This document shows, one piece after another, positions 25,474-32,981 of a stretch of 64,000 nucleotides of DNA. The stretch lies in NCBI GenBank assembly GCA_965206615.1, contig CBDBKI010000004.1, forward strand, positions 558,001-622,000. The letters run 5' to 3'. The notes under the pieces are model-generated. The model worked only from the letters and a program-made list of their open reading frames with translations. It was not told the DNA's origin and made no database searches. The stretch's first letter is position 1; every line of letters starts with the position of its first letter. Origin of the DNA: VXNE01 sp965206615. Lineage in GTDB: Bacteria > Pseudomonadota > Gammaproteobacteria > Pseudomonadales > Azotimanducaceae. The translations under genes and the position numbers were made by a program.

Positions 25474-26807
25474 CAGATGCCGTAGGCCCGGCGCACCATC
25501 GAGATGGGATGCACCGCCTCGGAGGCGTCGTCCATGCCGTGCGCGATCATCCGCCCCGCAAGGGGGCAGTCCGACCCGTACAGGTCGGCCTCCGCGTTAC
25601 GTACCCGGTTCACCACGGGGCGGGCGATCTTCATGGCGGCGTCGAAGGTCTCGGCCTTCACCGCGTAGGTGCCGTCATGGCCGGAGCAGCGCTCGATGAA
25701 GGTGAGCTCCGTGCCCGGAATGGAGGCCAGGAACTCGCGGGTCTTCGCACCGGCGTTCTGCACCCGCTGATGGCAGGCCGCGTGGTAGGCGACCTTGCCG
25801 AGCGGGTTCCTGAAGTCCGTCCGGACGAGGTCCTCCCGGCCGCGCAGGACGAGGTACTCGAACGGGTCGAAGAAGCGTTCGGCCACGCGTGCGACGCCTT
25901 CCTCGTCCGGGAACATGAGCGGCAGCTCCTGGCGGTACATCAGCGTGCACGAGGGGATGATCGACATCAGGTCGTAGCCGTCGTCCACCGCCCCGAGGAG
26001 CGTCGGCAGATTCCGTTCCTTGAGCTTCGCGACGGACTCGAGGTCGCCGAGTTCGAACTTCGGCATGCCGCAACACTGGGCACCGTGGAGTACCCGCACG
26101 GGGATGCCGTTGTGGTCGAGTACCGCGACCAGATCCTCCACCGCCTGCGGCTCGTGGTGTCCGTAACAGGTCGTGAAGACGGCTACCTTGCCCCGGGTCG
26201 TGGCCGAGGGTCGCGCGGTGTGCCCGGCACCCGTCTCCCCCGGAACGCGGGATTGGAGCTTGCGCCCCTGGAACTTCGGCAGGGGCGCCCGCGCGTCGAT
26301 GCCGGCGATGCGCTCGCCGAGTGCGCGCAAGGTCCTGTTCGATGCCGCGGCGTTCGCCAGTGCGGCGACGCCGGGCCGGGCGGCCGCGTCGAAGAGCGGA
26401 CCGGTACTCGTGATGAGGCGGTCGCGCCAGCGGGTCTTCGTGTCCTTGTCGGCGTAGCGTTGCGCCTTCGCGCGCAGCATCAGGTGCGGGAAGTCGACGG
26501 CCCACTCGTGGGGTGGCAGGTACGGGCATTTGGTCTCCGCGCACAGGTCGCAGAGATAGCAGTGGTCCACGACCTTCGCGTAGTCCGCCTTGTCGACCCC
26601 GTCGATCTCGAAGGTCTCGGATTCGTCGATCAGGTCGAAGAGCGTCGGGAAGGCCTGGCACAGGTTCACGCAACGGCGGCAGCCGTGACAGATGTCGAAG
26701 ACCCGCTCCAGTTCGGCGTCGACCGACGCCTTGTCCCGGAAATCCGGGTTGCGCCAGTCTATGGGTTGCCGCTCGGGGGCTTCGAGACTTCCTTCCTTGG
26801 GGGGCAT
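25473..26807 (-). CDS. GlpC/HdrD-type iron-sulfur oxidoreductase
   Basis: A 444-residue protein with two ferredoxin-like [4Fe-4S] motifs (CHGCRRCVNLC near residue 41 and CYLCDLCAETKC near residue 84) followed by cysteine-rich CCG domains: AQCCGMPKFELGD and, in degenerate form, ERCSGHDGTYA, plus ACHQRVQNAG. This is the plan of heterodisulfide-reductase subunit D and of the glycerol-3-phosphate dehydrogenase subunit GlpC. With rubrerythrin and DUF3501 it probably moves electrons to a peroxide-reducing centre; the donor is unknown. ATG 26807 was preferred to an upstream ATG. Confidence 0.85.
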   Translation of the reverse strand: MPPKEGSLEAPERQPIDWRNPDFRDKASVDAELERVFDICHGCRRCVNLCQAFPTLFDLIDESETFEIDGVDKADYAKVVDHCYLCDLCAETKCPYLPPHEWAVDFPHLMLRAKAQRYADKDTKTRWRDRLITSTGPLFDAAARPGVAALANAAASNRTLRALGERIAGIDARAPLPKFQGRKLQSRVPGETGAGHTARPSATTRGKVAVFTTCYGHHEPQAVEDLVAVLDHNGIPVRVLHGAQCCGMPKFELGDLESVAKLKERNLPTLLGAVDDGYDLMSIIPSCTLMYRQELPLMFPDEEGVARVAERFFDPFEYLVLRGREDLVRTDFRNPLGKVAYHAACHQRVQNAGAKTREFLASIPGTELTFIERCSGHDGTYAVKAETFDAAMKIARPVVNRVRNAEADLYGSDCPLAGRMIAHGMDDASEAVHPISMVRRAYGI

Positions 26808-26863
26808 TGGGCCGGTTGGCGGTGCGGGGCCGGGCGGGCCCCGCACTGTCGCCAGGGAGGAGC

Positions 26864-27280
26864 CTACTCGACGGCGTCCAGGGCTTTCCGAAAGCGGTTG
26901 GCGTGGCTGCGCTCGGCCTTTGCGAGCGTCTCGAACCAGTCCGAGATCTCGTCGAAGCCCTCGTCGCGCGCGGTCGCGGCCATGCCCGGGTACATGTCGG
27001 TGTACTCGTACGTCTCGCCGGCGATCGCGGCGGCCAGGTTGTCCCTGGTCGTACCGATCGGCAGGCCCGTGGCGGGGTCGCCCACACTTTCCATGTAATC
27101 GAGGTGGCCGTGCGCGTGGCCGGTCTCCCCTTCGGCGGTGGAGCGGAACACGGCGGCGACGTCGTTTTCGCCCTCGACATCGGCCTTCTGCGCGAAGTAC
27201 AGATAGCGGCGATTGGCCTGGGACTCCCCGGCGAACGCGTCCTTGAGGTTCTGTAGTGTCTTGCTGTCGTTCAGGTCCAT
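26864..27280 (-). CDS. rubrerythrin-family diiron protein
   Basis: A 138-residue four-helix ferritin-like protein: NLKDAFAGESQANRRYLYFA, then AAVFRSTAEGETGHAHGHL, AIAGETYEYTDMYPGM and ETLAKAERSHANRF supply the glutamates and histidines of the diiron site. It lacks the C-terminal rubredoxin domain of classic rubrerythrins, so an external electron donor is needed; the downstream Fe-S oxidoreductase is the obvious candidate. Rubrerythrins reduce hydrogen peroxide. First gene of the rubrerythrin/Fe-S/DUF3501 operon. Confidence 0.92.
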   Translation of the reverse strand: MDLNDSKTLQNLKDAFAGESQANRRYLYFAQKADVEGENDVAAVFRSTAEGETGHAHGHLDYMESVGDPATGLPIGTTRDNLAAAIAGETYEYTDMYPGMAATARDEGFDEISDWFETLAKAERSHANRFRKALDAVE

Positions 27281-27467
27281 GTGCGGTGGCTCCTTGGGCT
27301 GACTCTGGCTAGCGGCAAGTATACGTTCTTGGCCCGTCGGTGACACGCGCGGGCGGTGGCTCGCGGGTCGGGGCGAGCCAGGCTTGCGGGTGTCCGTCGG
27401 CAACAAGGCGCGGCGCCGGGCCGGTGTAGAATCCGCGCGCCCCCACCCCTCGACCCTGGACCCCACG

Positions 27468-28841
27468 ATGCAGGCCAACCGGGGAGTCGTGAAGGAACTC
27501 GGCGCGCTCGGCGTGCTGGCCGGACCGATCATCCTGACGCAGCTCTCCCAGATGGGCATGGGCGTGGTCGACGCCATCATGGCCGGCCATGTGAGTGCCG
27601 TGGATCTGGCCGGCATCGCCCTCGGCGGCAACTTCTATTGGCCGGCCATGCTGCTGCTGTCGGGAGTCGCCATGTCGGTGACGCCGGTGGTGTCCCAGAT
27701 GCACGGGGCGGGGCGGGCAGAGGAGGCCGGCGCCGTGGTCCGCCAGGCGCTCTGGATCGCCCTCGCGGGAGGTCTGCTGCTGGTCGGGGCCATGCAGTTC
27801 GGCGCAACGGCCTATCGCCTGATCGGCGTCGATCCGGCCGCGATCCCCGTGGCGTCGGGATACCTCTCCGCCATGAGCTTCGGACTGGTGCCGGTACTCG
27901 GATACTTCGTGTTTCGCAATCTCTGCGACGGCATGTCGTGGACCACGCCGGCGATGGTAGTGGCCCTGAGCGGGCTCCTGCTGAAGATTCCCCTGAACTA
28001 CCTCTTCGTCTATGGGGGCTTCGGTATTCCGGCGCTGGGCGGGGTTGGCTGCGGCATCTCCGGCGCGATCGTGATGTGGTGCGAGTTCCTGGCGATGCTG
28101 GGCGTCGTGCGCTACTCGAGGATAAAGAGGGCCGGCACCCTGTCCCGCTTTTCGGCACCGGACTTCTCGGTGATATGGCGCCTGTTTCGACTCGGCCTGC
28201 CGATCGGCATCGCCATCTTCTTCGAGGTGGCCGTGTTCTCGGTGGTGACGCTGCTGATCGGTCGCCTCGGGGTCGAGGCGGTCGCGTCTCACCAGGTCGC
28301 TTCCAACGTGGGGGGCATCACCTTCATGGTGCCGCTGGCGCTTGGCATGGCGGCGACGATTCGTGTCGGCTACAACGTGGGGGCGAACGACTTGCCCGGC
28401 GCCCGGCGTTCCGGCTTCGTCGCCGTGGGGGCCTCCGGGGTGTTTGCGGTGTTCGCTGCCGTCGTACTCCTCACGCTGCGCCAGCAGATCGCATCGGCGT
28501 ACACCTCGGACAACGCCGTGATAGAGATCGCTTCGGGCCTGCTCCTGTTCGTCGCGCTGTACCAGTTCGTCGACGACACGCAGGTGACGGCGGTCGGTGC
28601 CCTGCGGGGTTACAAGGACGTGCGCGCGCCGATGTTCACGGCGGTGTTCGCCTATTGGGGGATCGCGCTGCCGCTTGGCGCCGTACTGGGCTTCGGCCTG
28701 CTCGGATTCGATGCCTGGGGCGTGCAGGGCTTCTGGACGGGGCTGGTCGGCGGTCTGGCCGTCGCCTCCGTGATCCTCCTTGCGCGGCTCGCATGGCTGT
28801 CCCGTAACGAACGCCGCATCCGCGTCTTCGCCATGGGTTGA
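27468..28841 (+). CDS. MATE-family multidrug efflux transporter (NorM-like)
   Basis: A 457-residue polytopic inner-membrane protein with twelve predicted helices in two bundles. The N-lobe begins ELGALGVLAGPIILTQLSQMGMGVVDAIMAGH and the C-lobe repeats the theme at FRLGLPIGIAIFFEVAVFSVVTLLIGRLG, the MATE pattern; GALRGYKD is a further family segment. Such transporters export cationic compounds using Na+ or H+. I chose ATG 27468; the frame is open 28 codons upstream but that stretch looks non-coding. Confidence 0.92.
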   Translation: MQANRGVVKELGALGVLAGPIILTQLSQMGMGVVDAIMAGHVSAVDLAGIALGGNFYWPAMLLLSGVAMSVTPVVSQMHGAGRAEEAGAVVRQALWIALAGGLLLVGAMQFGATAYRLIGVDPAAIPVASGYLSAMSFGLVPVLGYFVFRNLCDGMSWTTPAMVVALSGLLLKIPLNYLFVYGGFGIPALGGVGCGISGAIVMWCEFLAMLGVVRYSRIKRAGTLSRFSAPDFSVIWRLFRLGLPIGIAIFFEVAVFSVVTLLIGRLGVEAVASHQVASNVGGITFMVPLALGMAATIRVGYNVGANDLPGARRSGFVAVGASGVFAVFAAVVLLTLRQQIASAYTSDNAVIEIASGLLLFVALYQFVDDTQVTAVGALRGYKDVRAPMFTAVFAYWGIALPLGAVLGFGLLGFDAWGVQGFWTGLVGGLAVASVILLARLAWLSRNERRIRVFAMG

Positions 28842-28881
28842 GCCGACCGTTGCGGTCCCAAGGTCGCGCTCCGGGCCTTCG

Positions 28882-29445
28882 TCACTTCGAGAGACGACGT
28901 CCCAGCCAGTGGTCGACGGCCAGCCTGCCGCCGCCGGACAGCATCAGGGGAATGAACATGAACAGGTAGATCACGGGCAGCTTGTAGTTGCCGGTGCAAT
29001 ACCCGTCCTTGCAGTTCTCGCTGATACGGTAGCCGTCGAACAACTCGCCGAGCGACCCGATGCCGACCGACGTCCAGACGCGCTCGCCGTCGATCATCTG
29101 CTGCACTTCCGGCAGGTGGGCCGCGTAGATGGCGACCAGGGTGATGACGATGAGGCTCGCCGCGACGTAGCGGGTCGCAAGACCCACGATCAGCAGCGCG
29201 GCGCCCAGGAGTTCGAACCACGTCGCGAGGAACCAGTTCACATCCACGGGCAGGATGGAAAACGGAAACGGAAACTCGGCGGAGCCGAACCAGTTCTTGC
29301 CGTTGAACTTGGTGATGCCGCTCGTGAAGTACTCATAGCCGAGCAGCAGCCGGAGCAACAGCAGCGAGACGAACCCGCCGGCCAGGTTCAGGTAGCCCCG
29401 GATCCGGGCCTCGAACTTGAGGATGGATTGCAGGGATGTTTCCAT
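28882..29445 (-). CDS. DoxX-family membrane protein
   Basis: A 187-residue protein with four membrane helices: GFVSLLLLRLLLGYEYFTSGITKF near the start, FELLGAALLIVGLATRYVAASLIVITLVAIYAAH in the middle, and LPVIYLFMFIPLMLSGGGRLAVDH at the end. DoxX members are small quinone-associated or unknown membrane proteins; this one has an extra loop with two cysteines (ENCKDGYCTGN). It converges on the MATE gene. Function unknown. Confidence 0.85.
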   Translation of the reverse strand: METSLQSILKFEARIRGYLNLAGGFVSLLLLRLLLGYEYFTSGITKFNGKNWFGSAEFPFPFSILPVDVNWFLATWFELLGAALLIVGLATRYVAASLIVITLVAIYAAHLPEVQQMIDGERVWTSVGIGSLGELFDGYRISENCKDGYCTGNYKLPVIYLFMFIPLMLSGGGRLAVDHWLGRRLSK

Positions 29446-29485
29446 TCCGGGGAGCCCTTCTTTTGCCGCATCAGGAGTTCACAGG

Positions 29486-30373
29486 TTGCCCAAGGTTTCG
29501 GCGCTTGTCGATAGCGAGGCGCGCGCGTGTTTCGCGGCCCTCGACCCGACGCTGCCGGAGGACTGGCGGACGTTGGCGGCGACGCTTGCCGCCGGCTGGC
29601 GAACGGCACCGCCGGCACGGGTCGCGCTCGCCGGTGGCCAGGGCGCCGGCAAATCCACGCTCGCGGGAGCGATGGTCGCGGCGGCGGATCATTTCGGACT
29701 GCACGCGGTCGCCATGTCGATCGACGACTTCTATCTCACGCGGGCGGAGCGGGAGGTCCTGGGCCGCACGGTGCATCCGCTGCTCGCGACGCGCGGACCG
29801 CCCGGAACCCACGATGTCGCCTTGTGCGAGTCCGTGCTGGCGGCCCTCGCCGAACCGGGCAAGGTGTCGGTACCGGTTTTCGACAAGGGCGTCGACGACC
29901 GGGCGCCGCGGGGACGCGTCGTTGACGGCCCGGCCGACATCGTGCTGCTGGAGGGGTGGTGCGTCGGCGCGGGCCCACAGCCGGCGGAAATGCTTGGCAT
30001 GCCGGCGAATGCGCTGGAAGCCGACGAGGATGTGGACGGACGCTGGCGCACCTACGTCAACGACGCCCTGGGCGGCGCGTATGCCGGCCTGTTCGGCTCG
30101 TTCGACTGCCTGGTCTACCTGCGCGTGCCGAGCCTGGACGCGGTGCGACGCTGGCGCCTGGGCCAGGAGGCGGACCGACCGCCCGGGCAGCGCCTTGGAC
30201 GCGTGCAGGTCGAACGTTTCGTCGCGCATTACGAGCGGCTGACCCTGTGGATGCTGGAGGATCTGCCGGCACGCGCCGACGTGCTGGTCGATCTGGACGA
30301 ACGGCATCGGGTCACCGCGACGTCCCTGCGCCGGCCAGGCGCCGGTGCCGGTTCGGATAGCGGCGCTCGTTGA
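29486..30373 (+). CDS. glycerate-kinase-like P-loop kinase
   Basis: A 295-residue cytoplasmic kinase of the D-glycerate 3-kinase (GLYK)/YggC group. Walker A is VALAGGQGAGKSTLAGAM; SIDDFYLTRAERE is the lid/substrate segment typical of the group, and GTHDVAL, FDKGVDDRAP and VLLEGWCVGA follow. I chose TTG 29486 because AGGAG sits 8 bases before it and no ATG or GTG gives a sensible start. It is divergent from doxX. The likely reaction is ATP plus D-glycerate to 3-phosphoglycerate. Confidence 0.75.
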   Translation: MPKVSALVDSEARACFAALDPTLPEDWRTLAATLAAGWRTAPPARVALAGGQGAGKSTLAGAMVAAADHFGLHAVAMSIDDFYLTRAEREVLGRTVHPLLATRGPPGTHDVALCESVLAALAEPGKVSVPVFDKGVDDRAPRGRVVDGPADIVLLEGWCVGAGPQPAEMLGMPANALEADEDVDGRWRTYVNDALGGAYAGLFGSFDCLVYLRVPSLDAVRRWRLGQEADRPPGQRLGRVQVERFVAHYERLTLWMLEDLPARADVLVDLDERHRVTATSLRRPGAGAGSDSGAR

Positions 30374-30522
30374 GCGACGCCGGCGTTCAGTCGGGGTTCA
30401 GTGGACGGCTTTCAGACTGCGGGGCGAGCGAGGGCAACAGGGCCCGCGCTGCGGGGGGGCCGCGTCGCAGAGCGGTTACAATCCCCGGAGACAGGGCGGT
30501 GCAGCGACGGCGAACACATCCC

Positions 30523-30873
30523 ATGCGGTCCGAATTCACAGTTTCCTGCCGGAAGCGTTTCTCCGCGAGACGTGTGCGGTGCGGGGGCCTGGGTCTTGCA
30601 CTGCTGCTGTTCGGCGCGGTCCTTGCGTCTGCCGCTGCCGCGGGGGAGCGGTCGGTCGGCCCCCGCGCCGCGAGCTTCGTCGCGCCGGGAGGCGCCGGCA
30701 TCACCCGGGAAAAGGCGGTCGGCCAGGTCCGGCGCCTGTTCGACGGTCGCATCCTGTCCGCGACTGCCGTGGAGCGGGATGGGCGGCACGGCTTCCGCGT
30801 GCGACTCCTGACGGACAGCGGCCGGGTCAGGAACGTCTACGTTGACGCCAGCGGAGTGGCGCCCGAAGGGTAG
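30523..30873 (+). CDS. PepSY-domain-like secreted protein
   Basis: A 116-residue exported protein. The hydrophobic segment CGGLGLALLLFGAVLASAAAAGE is a signal peptide or anchor; the C-terminal half, ITREKAVGQVRRLFDGRILSATAVERDGRHGFRVRLL and VRNVYVDASG, is a single PepSY-like unit. Proteins of this kind often precede an OmpR-type two-component pair, as here (12 bases to the regulator), and may sense or modulate the kinase in the periplasm. A TACAAT at 30477-30482 is a candidate -10 element. Confidence 0.75.
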   Translation: MRSEFTVSCRKRFSARRVRCGGLGLALLLFGAVLASAAAAGERSVGPRAASFVAPGGAGITREKAVGQVRRLFDGRILSATAVERDGRHGFRVRLLTDSGRVRNVYVDASGVAPEG

Positions 30874-30885
30874 CCTGGAGCGCCG

Positions 30886-31560
30886 ATGCGGATCCTGCTC
30901 GTAGAGGACGAGATGCTTCTCCGGGCGCAGATCGACAAGTTCCTGCGCGATGCGGACTTCGTCGTCGACCGGGCGTCCGACGGCGAAGAAGGCCTGTACT
31001 ACGGGCGCGAGTTCGACTACGACGCGGCCGTGATCGACCTCGGCCTGCCGAAGGTCGGGGGCTTCGAGGTGATCTCGCGGCTCCGTGCCGAGGATCGCGT
31101 GTTCCCCATCCTCATCCTGACGGCGCGCGGCGACTGGCAGGACAAGGTAACCGGACTCGAAATCGGTGCGGACGACTATCTCACCAAGCCCTTCCGCATG
31201 GAGGAACTGCTCGCGCGGCTCCACGCACTGATCCGGCGCGCGCGGGGACATGCCTCACCGGTCATCGCCGGCGGTCCGCTGACGCTGGACACGGGACAGA
31301 AGACGGTGCACCTGGACGGCGCCGCGATCGAGTTGACCGCATTCGAATACCGCGTGCTGGAGTATCTCGCCATGAACGCACCGCGCGTGGTGTCGAAGGC
31401 GGAACTCACCGAGCATCTCTACGATCAGGACTTCGAACGGGGCAGCAACGTCCTCGAGGTGTTCGTGGGGCGGCTGCGCAAGAAGCTCGACCCGGATGGC
31501 GGTTTGCAGCCGATACGGACCGTACGCGGCCAGGGCTATCGGTTCGCGCCGGGCGCCTGA
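30886..31560 (+). CDS. OmpR/PhoP-family response regulator
   Basis: A 224-residue regulator. The receiver domain has the acidic pair EDE at 7-9, phosphoacceptor Asp51 (AVIDLGLP), Thr in ILILTARGD and Lys101 (LTKPF). The C-terminal winged helix (about 130-222) reads ELTAFEYRVLEYL, VSKAELTEHLYDQD, SNVLEVFVGRLRKKLD and TVRGQGYRF, the OmpR-type DNA-binding domain. The sequence is closest in style to PhoP. It lies 17 bases before its partner kinase. Confidence 0.95.
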   Translation: MRILLVEDEMLLRAQIDKFLRDADFVVDRASDGEEGLYYGREFDYDAAVIDLGLPKVGGFEVISRLRAEDRVFPILILTARGDWQDKVTGLEIGADDYLTKPFRMEELLARLHALIRRARGHASPVIAGGPLTLDTGQKTVHLDGAAIELTAFEYRVLEYLAMNAPRVVSKAELTEHLYDQDFERGSNVLEVFVGRLRKKLDPDGGLQPIRTVRGQGYRFAPGA

Positions 31561-31577
31561 CCCCGGAGGGCGCCGTC

Positions 31578-32948
31578 ATGCCAGCCACGAACACTGCGCC
31601 GGTCGGGGCCCGGGGAAGCCTCCAGACCCGGCTGATGGTGACCGTGACGATCGTGCTCGGGACCTTCCTGGCCGTGATGGGCTGGGTGCTCGAGCGCTCC
31701 TTTGCGGCGAGCGTCCTGTCGGGCGCGGAAGAGCAGTTGCGCCTGGTGGTCTATGGGCTCCTCGGCGCGGCGGAAGAGCACGACGACACCCTGGAGTTCC
31801 CGGACGAGTTGGGCGATCCGCGGTTGTCGATGCCGGATTCCGGGCTCTACGCCTACGTCGAGACAGCCAATGGAACGGTGATCTGGCGTTCCCCATCCCT
31901 GCTTGTCACGGCAGTCGACATGTCCCGGCCACGGGGCGCTCGTCGGCCGCCACCGGGCAGTTCCCGCTTCGCGGGAGTCGATGACGACGCCCGACCGACG
32001 GGCCTGTTCCGTCTCGGGTACACGGTGGTTTGGGAAGATGTCGAGGATGCGGAGCTGACGTTCTGGGTGCTGGCCGACCAGGCGCCCTTCCGCACGGAGA
32101 TCGAGAGCTTCCGCCGCAGCATGGCGCTGGGCCTCGTCGGCGCCACCTTCCTGCTGGTCGTGGCACAGATCGTGGCGCTCCGTTGGGGCCTGCGTCCGGT
32201 GCGCCGCATGACGGAACGCATCGGCGCGCTCCAGGCGGGGGACCGGGAGGACATCGGCGAGGACTACCCACGGGAGCTCTCCGGGCTCGCGGGTACGCTC
32301 AACCGCTTTGTCGAACGTGAGCGCGAGAACCGCGAGCGCTACCGCCGGGCGATGGGCGATCTCGCGCACAGCCTGAAGACGCCGCTGGCGGTCCTGACCA
32401 ACGCCAGCGACGGCCTTCCGACCGGGGACAGACGGCTGTTCGAGGAGCAGTTGCAGCGCATGGAGAACACGGTCGCCCATCAGCTTTCCCGCGCGGCCGC
32501 GTTGCGCGCGGTCGTGCCGCGGGAGACCGTGGCCGTCAGACCGCTGCTCGAGCGGTTGTGCCGCACGCTGGACAAGGCCTACGCGGCCAAGGCGCCGATT
32601 CTCGAGATGGGCGGGGACGCGCACGTTCGCGGTGACGAACGGGATCTGCTCGAGATGCTCGGCAACCTGCTCGAGAACGCGTGCAAGTACTGCCGTTCGA
32701 GAGTCCGCGTGGCGGTGGAGGACGGCGTCACCGTCCGCATCGTGGTGGACGACGACGGACCGGGCATTCCCCCGGAAGCGCGGGCCTGGGTGCTCGAGCG
32801 CGGCGCGCGCGCGGACAGCGTGCACGCGGGTCAGGGCATCGGGCTAGCCGTCGTCGTGGAACTGGCCTCCGCCTACGGTGGACGACTCGCGATCTCGGAC
32901 AGCGATCTCGGCGGTGCGCGGCTCGCCCTGGAGATTCCCCGCGGCTGA
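31578..32948 (+). CDS. PhoQ-like sensor histidine kinase
   Basis: A 456-residue membrane kinase. Two membrane helices (about 19-39 and 177-199) flank a periplasmic sensor domain of about 135 residues, followed by a HAMP-like linker (LRWGLRPVRRMTERIGALQAGD). His264 in GDLAHSLKTPLAVL is the phosphorylated residue; LLGNLLENACKYC is the N box, VDDDGPGIP the first G box and GQGIGLAVVVELA the second. With the PepSY protein and regulator it forms a three-gene signalling operon; the PhoQ likeness suggests divalent cations or envelope stress as the signal, but that is only inferred. Confidence 0.93.
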   Translation: MPATNTAPVGARGSLQTRLMVTVTIVLGTFLAVMGWVLERSFAASVLSGAEEQLRLVVYGLLGAAEEHDDTLEFPDELGDPRLSMPDSGLYAYVETANGTVIWRSPSLLVTAVDMSRPRGARRPPPGSSRFAGVDDDARPTGLFRLGYTVVWEDVEDAELTFWVLADQAPFRTEIESFRRSMALGLVGATFLLVVAQIVALRWGLRPVRRMTERIGALQAGDREDIGEDYPRELSGLAGTLNRFVERERENRERYRRAMGDLAHSLKTPLAVLTNASDGLPTGDRRLFEEQLQRMENTVAHQLSRAAALRAVVPRETVAVRPLLERLCRTLDKAYAAKAPILEMGGDAHVRGDERDLLEMLGNLLENACKYCRSRVRVAVEDGVTVRIVVDDDGPGIPPEARAWVLERGARADSVHAGQGIGLAVVVELASAYGGRLAISDSDLGGARLALEIPRG

Positions 32949-32981
32949 GCCCCTGACAAGCGGTGCGGTGCACCCGCGGGC

